Origin: Alteriqipengyuania flavescens
Lineage (GTDB): Bacteria; Pseudomonadota; Alphaproteobacteria; Sphingomonadales; Sphingomonadaceae
Length of the DNA: 64,000 bases
Direction of reading: 5' to 3'
Assembly (NCBI RefSeq): GCF_030406725.1
Contig: NZ_CP129107.1
Location: 930,001 to 994,000, forward strand
Shown here: piece after piece, positions 1-8,615 of the stretch
How the letters are laid out: each line of letters begins with the position of its first letter
Numbering within the stretch: position 1 is the stretch's first letter
The notes under the pieces: generated by a model
What the model was told of the DNA's origin: nothing
Seen by the model: only the letters and a program-made list of their open reading frames with translations
Databases searched by the model: none
Position numbers and translations under genes: made by a program

Positions 1-1188
1 AAGCTGCCCGACAAGGCGATCGACGTGATCGACGAAGTGGGCGCGATGCAGATGCTGGTCCCGCCCAGCCGCCGCAAGAAGAAGATCACCGCGCGCGAGA
101 TCGAGGCCGTGATCGCGACGATGGCGCGCATCCCGCCGAAATCGGTCAGCACCGACGACAAGAAGGCGCTCGAAGGGCTGGAAAAGGACCTCAAGCGGCT
201 CGTCTTCGGGCAGGACAAGGCCATCGAGGTGCTATCCAGCGCGATGAAGCTGTCGCGCGCGGGCCTGCGCGATCCGGACAAGCCGATCGGCAGCTTCCTG
301 TTCAGCGGCCCGACCGGCGTCGGCAAGACCGAAGTCGCCCGCTCGCTCGCCAGCATCATGGGGATCGAGCTCAAGCGCTTCGACATGTCGGAATACATGG
401 AGCGCCACAGCGTCTCCCGTCTGATCGGCGCGCCTCCGGGCTATGTCGGTTACGACCAGGGCGGCCTGCTGACCGATGCGATCGACCAGAACCCGCACTG
501 CGTCCTGCTGCTCGACGAGATCGAGAAGGCGCATCCGGACCTGTTCAACATCCTGCTGCAGGTGATGGATAACGGCCGCCTGACCGACCATCACGGCAAG
601 ACGGTGGACTTCCGCAACGTCGTGCTGATCATGACGACCAACGCCGGGGCGGCGATGATGGAAACGCGCGGGATCGGCTTCGGCGACGTGTCGAAGGCCG
701 ATGCGGGCGAGGAAGCGGTGAAGAAGCTCTTCACGCCGGAATTCCGCAACCGCCTGGATGCCATCGTGCCCTTCGCCTATCTGGGCACCGACACGGTCAG
801 CCGGGTGGTCGACAAGTTCGTCCTCCAGCTGGAACTGCAGCTGGCCGAGCAGAACGTGGACATCACTTTCGATGCCGATGCGCGCGGCTGGCTGGCCAAG
901 CGCGGCTACGACAAGCTGTTCGGCGCCCGGCCGATGGCCCGCCTGATCCAGGAAAAGGTCAAGCAGCCGCTGGCGGAAGAACTGTTGTTCGGCAAATTGT
1001 CCGACGGCGGTGAGGTCGCGGTGAGCGTGAAGGACGACAAGCTCGCCTTCGAGCTGACCCCGTCTGCTCCCAAGCCCAAGCGCAAGCCGGCGGCAAAGAA
1101 GAAGGCCGCGCCGAAGACGAAGCCCGCCGCCGATGCCACCGGCGAGGATATTGGCGGCGACGACGGCTGCACCGATACGCAGGACTGA
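1..1188 (+). CDS. clpA: ATP-dependent Clp protease ATP-binding subunit ClpA (3' part)
   Basis: AAA+ unfoldase that feeds substrates to the ClpP peptidase in the cytoplasm. The gene enters from the left edge in frame 1, so the N-domain and most of the first ATPase domain are missing; about 395 residues are visible. They begin with the end of D1 (DKAIDVIDEVG) and then the whole D2 ring domain: Walker A GPTGVGKT, Walker B LLLDEIEKAHPD, sensor-1 MTTNAG, arginine finger FRNRLD and sensor-2 GARPM. The C-terminus carries a Lys/Ala/Pro-rich tail followed by an acidic end, longer than the E. coli tail. A strong intrinsic terminator follows. The two-domain layout and motif wording fit ClpA better than ClpB or ClpC, because no long middle coiled coil lies before D2 in the visible part. 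Confidence 0.95.
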   Translation, partial: KLPDKAIDVIDEVGAMQMLVPPSRRKKKITAREIEAVIATMARIPPKSVSTDDKKALEGLEKDLKRLVFGQDKAIEVLSSAMKLSRAGLRDPDKPIGSFLFSGPTGVGKTEVARSLASIMGIELKRFDMSEYMERHSVSRLIGAPPGYVGYDQGGLLTDAIDQNPHCVLLLDEIEKAHPDLFNILLQVMDNGRLTDHHGKTVDFRNVVLIMTTNAGAAMMETRGIGFGDVSKADAGEEAVKKLFTPEFRNRLDAIVPFAYLGTDTVSRVVDKFVLQLELQLAEQNVDITFDADARGWLAKRGYDKLFGARPMARLIQEKVKQPLAEELLFGKLSDGGEVAVSVKDDKLAFELTPSAPKPKRKPAAKKKAAPKTKPAADATGEDIGGDDGCTDTQD

Positions 1189-1254
1189 CGCTGCGCCGGC
1201 GCAGAGCGACGCTCGTCGAGCGCGGTTTGCGCCGGATCGGCAGCAGCATTAAGG

Positions 1255-1290
1255 TCTCCCCCGAATTCGTTTTCGGGGGAGATTTTCTTT
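1255..1290 (+). terminator. Intrinsic terminator of clpA overlapping next gene's start
   Basis: An 11-bp perfect stem (TCTCCCCCGAA at 1255-1265, TTCGGGGGAGA at 1272-1282) with a 6-base loop is followed by TTTTCTTT. The right arm GGGGGAGA also looks like the Shine-Dalgarno of the next gene, and the T-tract runs into its TTG start at 1289. Confidence 0.8.
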
Positions 1291-3025
1291 GCGCCACGTC
1301 CTTTTGCCGGCCCTCCTGGCCACTGCCGCCCTGCCGGCCACTGTCCTGCCTGCCGCCGCGCAGGATACGCCCGCCGAATTGCAGGCGCCCCCGCTGGCGG
1401 AGCGGACCTCGGCCAGCGGCTTCGCGCTCACCGCAGCGCAAGCCGCGACGGATCTGCCGCATCTCGACCTGATGCTGAAAGTCGACCCGGCGACCCGCAC
1501 GATCGACGGGATGGCCGATTACACGGTGAAGGCGACCGCGCCCTTGCAGCGCGCCGAATTCGACCTCGACCCCCGTTTCGCCATCACCTCGGTCACGGTG
1601 AACGGCCGCCCTGGGCGCTGGACCAACGATGGCGGGTTCCTGTCCATCGACCTCGGCCGAACCTTGCGCGCCGGCCAGACCGCAAAGGTCACCATCGCCT
1701 GGAACGGCGCACCGCATGTCGCGCGCCGCGCCCCGTGGGACGGTGGTTTCGTGTGGAGCGAAACCCCTGAAGGCGCGCCGTGGATCGCCACGGCGGTGCA
1801 GATGAACGGCTGCGACCTCTTCTGGCCGTGCATCGACCACCCGATCAAGGAAATCGGCCGGCTCGACAGCACCATCGTAGTTCCCGAAGGCCTGACCGCG
1901 GCGGGCAACGGCAAGCTGGTGGGCAGCTCGACCGAAGACGGCTGGACGAGCTGGAACTGGTCCACCCGCAACCCGAACACCTATGCGGTAGCGCTCAACA
2001 TCGGGCCCTACGAACTGGCCAGCACCGAATATGCCAGCCGCTTCGGCAACACGATCCCGCTGAAGTTCTGGCACCTGCCCGGCCACGGCGAGGATGCAGC
2101 GGAACTGCTGGAGGAAATGAAGAGCTACCTCGATTTCTTCGAGGAGATGATCGGACCCTACCCCTTTGCCGACGAGAAGGTGGGCCTGGCCGAAACGCCG
2201 CATCTCGGCATGGAGCACCAGACGATCAACGCCTACGGCAATGAGTTCAAGCCATCGCCGCAAGGGTACGACTGGCTGGCGCAGCACGAGTTCAGCCATG
2301 AGTGGTTCGCCAACCAACTGACCAACACCGCGCCCAACCACATGTGGCTGCACGAGGGGCTGGGCACTTACATGCAGCCCCTGTTCTTGCAATGGCGCGA
2401 CGGCGAGGCGGCCTACCAGGCGGCGCTCGTCACCCAGCGGCAGGGCCTGCTCAACCGGTCGCCGGTCGTGCCGGCAGCACCGATCACGAGCGCGCATTAT
2501 CTTGACGAGGAAGCCGGCTGGGGCCGCGACATCTATGGCAAGGGCAGCGAGATGGCGCACACGCTGCGCCAGCTGATCGGCGACGAGGCGTTCTTCACCA
2601 CCATCCGCCGCATCGTCTATGGGCGCCCCGACCCGCGCCCGGGCAATTTCGTGCCGCAATTCGCCGACACGGACGATTTCCAGCGTATCGCGGAAGAGGA
2701 AAGCGGGCGCGATCTCGACTGGTTTTTCGACGCCTACTTGCGCGAAGCCGCCCTTCCCGTCCTCACCGCGACGCGCAACGGCGGCACGCTGGAGCTCGCT
2801 TGGGAGCGGGAAAGCGGCGAGCCCTTCCCGATGCCGGTCGAAGTGCGCTTCGACGGCCGGCTGGAAACCGTCCCCATGACGGGCGGCACCGGCAGCATTT
2901 CGCTCGGTTCCGACAGCATGCATTACGTGCTCGATCCGATGAACAAGGTGCTGCGCTTCAGCCCAGCCATCGACGAATGGCAGACCTGGATGATGCAGCA
3001 GCGCGGCATGCGCCGCGGCGGCTGA
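1289..3025 (+). CDS. M1 family metallopeptidase (aminopeptidase N-like), exported
   Basis: Zinc aminopeptidase of the M1 (gluzincin) family, 578 aa, probably periplasmic. The N-terminus MRHVLLPALLATAA...AAAQ is a clear Sec signal peptide with an Ala-x-Ala cleavage site. The N-terminal beta domain is followed by the exopeptidase motif region GMEHQT (about residues 307-312), the zinc motif HEFSH (about 333-337) and the third ligand Glu in WLHEG about 18 residues on. The usual GAMEN box is altered to GMEHQ, as in many bacterial secreted M1 relatives. The start is TTG: no ATG in this frame precedes the signal peptide, and GGGGGAGA lies six bases upstream. That ribosome-binding site is the right arm of the clpA terminator hairpin. 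The ligase-associated exonuclease starts 37 bp after the stop. Confidence 0.9.
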   Translation: MRHVLLPALLATAALPATVLPAAAQDTPAELQAPPLAERTSASGFALTAAQAATDLPHLDLMLKVDPATRTIDGMADYTVKATAPLQRAEFDLDPRFAITSVTVNGRPGRWTNDGGFLSIDLGRTLRAGQTAKVTIAWNGAPHVARRAPWDGGFVWSETPEGAPWIATAVQMNGCDLFWPCIDHPIKEIGRLDSTIVVPEGLTAAGNGKLVGSSTEDGWTSWNWSTRNPNTYAVALNIGPYELASTEYASRFGNTIPLKFWHLPGHGEDAAELLEEMKSYLDFFEEMIGPYPFADEKVGLAETPHLGMEHQTINAYGNEFKPSPQGYDWLAQHEFSHEWFANQLTNTAPNHMWLHEGLGTYMQPLFLQWRDGEAAYQAALVTQRQGLLNRSPVVPAAPITSAHYLDEEAGWGRDIYGKGSEMAHTLRQLIGDEAFFTTIRRIVYGRPDPRPGNFVPQFADTDDFQRIAEEESGRDLDWFFDAYLREAALPVLTATRNGGTLELAWERESGEPFPMPVEVRFDGRLETVPMTGGTGSISLGSDSMHYVLDPMNKVLRFSPAIDEWQTWMMQQRGMRRGG

Positions 3026-3062
3026 CAGGAACCATCGCTGCCACCGCCCGCTTGTCCGGGAG

Positions 3063-4094
3063 ATGGCAGCACCGTTCTCCTGGATCCGGCCCGAGCCGTG
3101 GGGCATCCACGTGGTCCCGGCGGACACGTGGATCGACCCGTCGAAGGCGGTACCGCACGCGCTGGTCACCCACGGCCATGCCGACCACGCGCGTGGCGGG
3201 CATGGCGAGACCGTCGCCACACCCGAAACGCTGGCAATCATGGAGTTGCGCTATCGCACCGGGGCGCAAGACGATGCGGGGGAAATTCCGCACCGGGCCG
3301 TGCCGATCGAGTATGGCGAGACGATCCGGCTGAAAGGCGGGGTCGATGCGACCTACATCCCCGCCGGCCACGTCCTCGGCAGCGCGCAAATCCTGCTCGA
3401 GCATGCGGGCGAACGCGTGATCTGCACCGGCGACTACAAGCGCCGCGCCGACCCCACTTGCCCGCCTTTCGAAGTCACCCCGTGCGACATCCTTATCACC
3501 GAAGCGACTTTCGGCCTGCCGCTGTTCACCCATCCGCCGGTCGAGCAGGAAATCGGCAAGATCCTGACGGCGCTTAAGGAGAATCCCGATCGCTGCGTGC
3601 TCGTCGGCGCCTATGCGCTGGGCAAGGCGCAGCGCGTGATCGCCGAACTGCGCGCCGCGGGCCACGACCGGACCATCTACCTCCACGGCGCGATGGAACG
3701 GATGTGCCGCCTGTACGAGGATCACGGGGTCGCACTCGGCGACCTGAAGCTGGTGAGCGATGCGGACAAGGACGCAATGCGCGGCCACGTGATCGTGTGC
3801 CCGCCATCCGCGCTCAACGACCGCTGGAGCCGCCGCCTGCCCGATCCCGTTACCGCCATGGCGAGCGGGTGGATGATGGTCCGCCAGCGGGCGCGCCAGC
3901 GCAACGTGGAGCTGCCGCTGGTCATCTCCGACCATGCCGACTGGAACGAGCTTACCCGCACGATCCAGGAAGTCGATCCGGTCGAAAGTTGGATCACCCA
4001 CGGGCGCGAGGAAGCGCTGCTGCGCTGGCACCAGCTGCACCAGCGCCGCGCCCGGGCCCTGGCGCTGGTCGGTTACGATGACGAGGATGACTAG
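3063..4094 (+). CDS. Ligase-associated DNA exonuclease (MBL/beta-CASP fold)
   Basis: Metallo-beta-lactamase-fold nuclease of the family found next to ATP-dependent DNA ligases in bacterial DNA-damage clusters (343 aa). The metal-binding motif THGHADHARGG lies at about residues 36-46; GHVLGSAQ and TGDYKRR supply further metal-site and beta-CASP features; the C-terminal SDHADWNEL and WITHGREEA are typical of RNase J/CPSF-like nucleases. The start ATG at 3063 has GGGAG directly upstream. The partner ligase begins 117 bp downstream, and the spacer is filled by an inverted repeat pair. In many genomes this pair sits with an Lhr-type helicase and the PdeM phosphoesterase; neither is adjacent here. 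Confidence 0.9.
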   Translation: MAAPFSWIRPEPWGIHVVPADTWIDPSKAVPHALVTHGHADHARGGHGETVATPETLAIMELRYRTGAQDDAGEIPHRAVPIEYGETIRLKGGVDATYIPAGHVLGSAQILLEHAGERVICTGDYKRRADPTCPPFEVTPCDILITEATFGLPLFTHPPVEQEIGKILTALKENPDRCVLVGAYALGKAQRVIAELRAAGHDRTIYLHGAMERMCRLYEDHGVALGDLKLVSDADKDAMRGHVIVCPPSALNDRWSRRLPDPVTAMASGWMMVRQRARQRNVELPLVISDHADWNELTRTIQEVDPVESWITHGREEALLRWHQLHQRRARALALVGYDDEDD

Positions 4095-4107
4095 GTTGCG
4101 CGACATC

Positions 4108-4183
4108 CTTCGACAAGCTCAGGATGAGCGGAAATTTTTCCGGTTTTCCTCGTTCTGCCGCGCTCGTGCTGAGCCTGTCGAAG
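4108..4183. repeat. Inverted pair of REP-like palindromic units
   Basis: CTTCGACAAGCTCAGGATGA (from 4108) and the opposite-facing copy ending GCTGAGCCTGTCGAAG (to 4183) are 21-bp units matching at 18 of 21 positions when one is reverse-complemented. They are separated by 34 bp and fill the exonuclease-ligase spacer. The core CTTCGACAAGCTCAGG resembles REP/BIME-type units that I recall as dispersed in sphingomonad and other proteobacterial genomes. No second pair was noticed in the window. Confidence 0.7.
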
Positions 4184-4211
4184 CACAGCCACCCAGTCTC
4201 GAAGCGATCTG

Positions 4212-5807
4212 ATGGAAGAGTTCGCCGCCCTGATCGACCGGTTGGTCTATACCCGCAGCCGCAACGAGAAGTTGCGCCTGATCGCGGAATATTTGCGCGC
4301 CACGCCCGATCCCGATCGCGGCTGGGCACTGACCGCGCTGACCGACGGGCTGGACTTCCCCGCGGTCAAATCGAGCACCATCCGCAACGTGATGAAAGAG
4401 CGGGTCGATCCGGTCCTGTGGACGCTCAGCCGCGATTTCGTGGGCGATACGGCAGAAACGGCGAGCCTGCTGTGGCCTGCGCCGGCACATGACGGCACGA
4501 AGTCACCGTCGGTCGGCGAAACCGTTGATTTGTTTGGCAAGATGACCCGCGCCAACGTGATGACCGAGTTGCCGAAACTGCTCGACCGGCTCGATATCTC
4601 GGGCCGCTATGCCCTGCTGAAGCTTGCCACTGGCGCGATGCGGATCGGCGTGTCCTCGCGCCTCGGCAAGGTCGCGTTCGCGCAGGCGTTCGACGTATCG
4701 GTGGAGGATGTCGAGGAGTACTGGCACGGGCTGCAGCCTCCCTATGCGGAGCTGTTCGCTTGGGCCGCCGATGGCGCGGATCCGCCTGACATCGCCAACC
4801 TGCCGACCTTCCGCCCCTTCATGCTCGCCCATCCGCTGGAGGACACGGTCGTCGACCTTGCCGACTATGCCGCGGAGTGGAAGTGGGACGGCATTCGCGT
4901 GCAACTGGTCCACGCGGGCGGCGAAACGCGGGTCTATTCGCGCAGCGGGGACGATATTTCCGCGACTTTCCCGGAAATGGTCGATGCCCTGGCGATCCCG
5001 GCGGTGCTCGACGGGGAATTGCTGGTGCGGGGAGACACGCAAGGCGGTGCGGAAGGCGGCGCGGCTAGCTTCAACGCGCTCCAGCAGCGTCTGGGTCGCA
5101 AGACGGTCAGCAAGAAGATGCTGCGCGAAAGCCCCGCCTTCGTGCGCCTGTACGACGCGCTGATCCTGGATGGCGAGGACTTGCGCGATAAGGGCTGGGA
5201 GCAGCGCCGCGCCCGGCTCGAAACTTTCATGGCGCGCCTGCCCGACACGCATTTCGATATCTCGCGCATCGTCGAAGCGGAGAATTTCGACGCGCTGGCG
5301 AAAATCCGCGAGGGTACGCGCGACGATGCGATCGAAGGGCTGATGCTGAAGCGCCGCGACAGCCCCTACGTCGCCGGGCGCCGCACCGGCCTGTGGTACA
5401 AATGGAAGCGCGATCCGCTGCTGATCGATTGCGTGCTGATGTACGCCCAGCGCGGCAGCGGCAAACGATCGAGCTTCTTTTCCGATTACACCTTCGGCTG
5501 CTGGGACGGCGATCCCGATGCAGGCGGGGAGCTGTTGCCCGTCGGCAAGGCCTATTCCGGCTTCACCGACGACGAGCTGAAGAAGCTCGACCGCCATGTG
5601 CGGCAGAACACCACCAACCGTTTCGGCCCGGTGCGCGAAACCAACAAGAGCCTGGTGTTCGAAGTCGCCTTCGACAGCGTGCACGAAAGCAAGCGCCACA
5701 AGTCCGGCCTCGCCATGCGTTTCCCGCGCATCCACCGCATCCGCTGGGACAAGCCGGTGCACGAAGCCGACCGGATCGAGGCCTTGCGCGCCCTGATCCG
5801 CGATTGA
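4212..5807 (+). CDS. ATP-dependent DNA ligase (cisplatin-damage-response type)
   Basis: ATP-dependent DNA ligase, 531 aa, of the bacterial family coupled to the exonuclease upstream; it seals nicks during repair. The N-terminal DNA-binding domain covers about residues 1-200. The adenylation motif KWDGIR places the AMP-accepting lysine near residue 224, followed by DGELLV (motif III), EGLMLKRRDSPY (motif IV) and LWYKWKRDPL (motif V). The OB-fold C-terminus ends with PRIHRIRWDKP. It is not fused to a polymerase or nuclease, unlike LigD. It is probably cotranscribed with the exonuclease, although the REP-like pair between them could affect mRNA stability. It converges with the carbonic-anhydrase gene 26 bp downstream. 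Confidence 0.92.
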   Translation: MEEFAALIDRLVYTRSRNEKLRLIAEYLRATPDPDRGWALTALTDGLDFPAVKSSTIRNVMKERVDPVLWTLSRDFVGDTAETASLLWPAPAHDGTKSPSVGETVDLFGKMTRANVMTELPKLLDRLDISGRYALLKLATGAMRIGVSSRLGKVAFAQAFDVSVEDVEEYWHGLQPPYAELFAWAADGADPPDIANLPTFRPFMLAHPLEDTVVDLADYAAEWKWDGIRVQLVHAGGETRVYSRSGDDISATFPEMVDALAIPAVLDGELLVRGDTQGGAEGGAASFNALQQRLGRKTVSKKMLRESPAFVRLYDALILDGEDLRDKGWEQRRARLETFMARLPDTHFDISRIVEAENFDALAKIREGTRDDAIEGLMLKRRDSPYVAGRRTGLWYKWKRDPLLIDCVLMYAQRGSGKRSSFFSDYTFGCWDGDPDAGGELLPVGKAYSGFTDDELKKLDRHVRQNTTNRFGPVRETNKSLVFEVAFDSVHESKRHKSGLAMRFPRIHRIRWDKPVHEADRIEALRALIRD

Positions 5808-5833
5808 GCCGCGGCAAAGTCGCCTTGCGCAAC

Positions 5834-6400
5834 TTATCCGGCGGCGTCGATGGCCTTGCGGTGCGCCTTTGCGTTCTCGGCGTAATGGGCGACGCCGATG
5901 CGCATGCCGGCGATGGCCGCATCGTCCAGGTCGCGCATCTTGCGCGCCGGGCGGCCGCCCCACAATTCGCGCGTGCCCATGACCTTGCCTTCGGTCAGCA
6001 TCGCGCCGGCGGCCAGCATGGCATCGCTGCCGATCACCGCCTTGTTCATGGCGATGGCGCCCAGACCCACGAAACCGCGATCCTCGATCCGGCAGCCGTG
6101 AATCATCGCCATGTGGCCGATCAGCACGTCGTCGCCGATCAGCAGCGGGCTGCCGTCGGGATCGCCCGGACGTTCCGGATCACAGTGGAGCACGCTGCCG
6201 TCCTGCACATTGGTGCGCGCGCCGATCACGATGCGGCTGACATCGGCGCGCAGCACGCAATTGTACCAGACCGAACTGTCCTCCCCGATCTCGACATCGC
6301 CGATGATCGTGGTGCCGGGCGCGATGAACGCGCTGTCGTGGATGCGCGGGCTCTTGCCGTGGATGGGGATGATGCGGGTGCCGGGCTGGGGTGCTGTCAT
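5834..6400 (-). CDS. Gamma carbonic anhydrase family protein
   Basis: Left-handed beta-helix protein, 188 aa, of the gamma carbonic anhydrase/YrdA/PaaY group; trimeric and cytoplasmic, with a metal ion held by three histidines. Hexapeptide repeats run through most of the chain (TIIGDVEIGEDSSVWYN, VLIGHMAMIHGC). The candidate ligands are His in SVLHCD and the two His of GHMAMIHG. The ATG at 6400 was chosen because MTAPQPGTRIIPIHGK aligns with the family start; the longer reading contains low-complexity shadow sequence. It follows the upstream stop by one base, so it is translationally coupled as the last gene of the M23-hemB operon. Whether it hydrates CO2 or acts on an acyl-CoA cannot be told from sequence. 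Confidence 0.88.
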   Translation of the reverse strand: MTAPQPGTRIIPIHGKSPRIHDSAFIAPGTTIIGDVEIGEDSSVWYNCVLRADVSRIVIGARTNVQDGSVLHCDPERPGDPDGSPLLIGDDVLIGHMAMIHGCRIEDRGFVGLGAIAMNKAVIGSDAMLAAGAMLTEGKVMGTRELWGGRPARKMRDLDDAAIAGMRIGVAHYAENAKAHRKAIDAAG

Positions 6401-6401
6401 C

Positions 6402-8615
6402 CTACCTACCGAGCACATTCCGCCACATGATGAAAGGCAGGATGGAGGCGTGATCGTCCGTCCACGGGCGGCTGGCCGGCTCGGGCAGGCTGACCCACTG
6501 CTCCTGCGGATGGGCCTGGAGCATCCTCGCCAGCGGTTCGGGCGTGCGGGCCGCGGCAATCCAGAACGACGATGTCGTGGCGTCGCTGCCGGAGCCGCGC
6601 CCGTCGCGCAGCAGCGCGCCCCAACCCTGTTCCCCGGCATGGGCGGCGAAGACCGGCTGCAGGTCGATATAGCGGTTGGAGATGTGGAACAGCACGATCC
6701 CGCCGGGCTTCAGCGCGCGTTCGTAGATTTCCAGCGCCTCGGTCGTCAGCAGGTGGAGCGGGATGGCGTCCGAACTGAAAGCATCTATCACCAGCACGTC
6801 GAAGCTCGCCGGCGGCAGGTCTTCCAGCACCAGCCGCGCATCGCCGATGTGGATCGAGGCATCCGGCGTGCAATCGTGCAGGAAAGTGAACGTCCCGTCG
6901 CGCGAGTATTCGGCGACCACCGGGTCGATCTCGAAGAAGGTCCAGTCCTGCCCCGGCCGCGCGTAGCAGGCGAGTGTCCCGGTGCCGAGCCCGACCACCC
7001 CCACCGCCGCATCCCCGCCGACGATCTGCGGCGCTGCCGACAGCACCAGGCCGACGCCGGACGACGGGCCGTAATAGCTGGTCGGCTTATTCCGCCGCTG
7101 CGGATCGGTATATTGCAGCCCGTGGATGGTCGTGCCGTGGAGGAGCGACCGCGTGCGCTCCGCCGGATTGTCCTTGAGCGTATAGATACCGAAATAGCTG
7201 CGTTCGCGCAGGCCCGCGACGCTGGTCTCGATCGTTTCGAACCCGCCGCGCGCGATCATCAGCGCGGCGAAGACCAGCAGCAGCGCCCAGCGCCGCTCCA
7301 TCACCAGGATGCCGCATAGTGCCATGCCCACCGTGCCGAGGAGCACCAGATTGTCGTGCCCCCGCTGCAGGGCCAGGATCATGCACACGCCGATGATCGC
7401 CGCCACCAGGATCACGGCCAGAATGGCCGTGCGGCGGCGGTCTTTCGCAATGCCCAGCCGCCCCATCCAGTCGAAGAAAGGCACGATGGGCAGCAACGCC
7501 GCGGCGGCAAGGAGCAGGATCGGATGCTCCCACACCCAGTCGAAGGCGACCGGTGCGATAAGGGCGGTAAACAGCCCGCCCAGCGCGCCGCCCGCGCTCA
7601 TCACGAGATAGAACAGCGTCAACCGCTCCGGCGCGGGGCGCAGCCAGTAGAGCCGACGGTGCAGCGCAATGGCGAGGATGAACATCAGGAGCAGCGTCGC
7701 AATCGCGACCGACAGCGTGCCGTGGCCGTTGCTGACCATCGCCAGCGATCCGGCGAGGAGCAGCGTCAGCGGCGCGATCCGCACGCAGGTGTTCGCAAGG
7801 CTGCTACGCTCCGCAAAGGCGAAAGTGAAGCTGAGCAGGTAAAGCCCGAGCGGCAGGACCCATGAAAGCGGCATGGCGACGATATCGGTCGTCAGGTGCG
7901 TGGTGGTCGAAAGCATCAGGCCCGACGGCACGGCGGCAAGCGCGAGCCAGAGCAGGATTGTCTTCGCACCCGGCGCTTCGCCCGCTCCTTCCTCCGGAGC
8001 CACTGCGCCTTGCCCTGTTGCCGGGGCCGCGTTCCAGCGCGAGCGGGCGACCAGCACCACCAGAACCGCCAGAAGGCCGTAGCCCGCCGCCCACAGCATC
8101 GAATGCTGCGCGATGGGGAACCAGGGCTCCAGCAGAATCGGATAGGCAAGGAGGCCGGTGAAGCTGCCGATATTCGATGCTGCGTACAGCCAGTACGGAT
8201 CGCCCGCCTCCGCATCGGCGGCATACCAGCGCTGCATCAGCGGCGCTTGTGCGGAGACCACGAAGAACAGCGGGCCGATAGTGGCGAGGAAAAGGCCCGG
8301 CACCCACACGGGCTCCCAGCCCGGCGCGGGCGGCGGCAGGTCGGCAAGCGCGATCGGCAGGGTCAGCGCCGCGAGGCCGAGCAGCGCGACATGCACCATC
8401 GCCTGCTTGCGCAGCGCCAGCCGCGACAGGGCGTGGGCATAGGCATATCCGCCCAGCAGCAAAGCCTGGTAAACCAGCATCGCGCTGTTCCAGACGGCCG
8501 GCGCCCCGCCCAGCAGGGGAAGCGCCATGCGCGCGACCAGCGGCTGGACGAGGAACAGCAGGAAGCTGCCCGTCAGGATCGTGACCACGAAGAGGAGCCG
8601 CGCCCTTCCGGTCAT
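6402..8615 (-). CDS. Membrane-fused spermidine synthase-like protein
   Basis: A 737-residue protein in two parts. Roughly residues 1-430 form a multi-pass membrane region (many hydrophobic segments starting with LFVVTILTGSFLLFLVQPL). The C-terminal third is a spermidine-synthase-like Rossmann domain: GVVGLGTGTLACYA is the nucleotide-binding loop, FFEIDPVV the acidic residue after strand 2, and VIDAFSSDAIP the catalytic-loop equivalent. The polyamine substrate is not proven; this architecture is common in proteobacteria and its function is poorly known. The ATG at 8615 was preferred over an upstream TTG at 8633 because it forms an ATGA overlap with the acetyltransferase stop. Confidence 0.85.
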   Translation of the reverse strand: MTGRARLLFVVTILTGSFLLFLVQPLVARMALPLLGGAPAVWNSAMLVYQALLLGGYAYAHALSRLALRKQAMVHVALLGLAALTLPIALADLPPPAPGWEPVWVPGLFLATIGPLFFVVSAQAPLMQRWYAADAEAGDPYWLYAASNIGSFTGLLAYPILLEPWFPIAQHSMLWAAGYGLLAVLVVLVARSRWNAAPATGQGAVAPEEGAGEAPGAKTILLWLALAAVPSGLMLSTTTHLTTDIVAMPLSWVLPLGLYLLSFTFAFAERSSLANTCVRIAPLTLLLAGSLAMVSNGHGTLSVAIATLLLMFILAIALHRRLYWLRPAPERLTLFYLVMSAGGALGGLFTALIAPVAFDWVWEHPILLLAAAALLPIVPFFDWMGRLGIAKDRRRTAILAVILVAAIIGVCMILALQRGHDNLVLLGTVGMALCGILVMERRWALLLVFAALMIARGGFETIETSVAGLRERSYFGIYTLKDNPAERTRSLLHGTTIHGLQYTDPQRRNKPTSYYGPSSGVGLVLSAAPQIVGGDAAVGVVGLGTGTLACYARPGQDWTFFEIDPVVAEYSRDGTFTFLHDCTPDASIHIGDARLVLEDLPPASFDVLVIDAFSSDAIPLHLLTTEALEIYERALKPGGIVLFHISNRYIDLQPVFAAHAGEQGWGALLRDGRGSGSDATTSSFWIAAARTPEPLARMLQAHPQEQWVSLPEPASRPWTDDHASILPFIMWRNVLGR

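Noticed and set aside
959-3241. Long minus-strand reading frame (760 codons) opposite clpA/M1 peptidase
   Set aside because: It is antisense to clear genes, low-complexity in Arg/Gly/His, has no family motif and arises from GC-rich codon bias.
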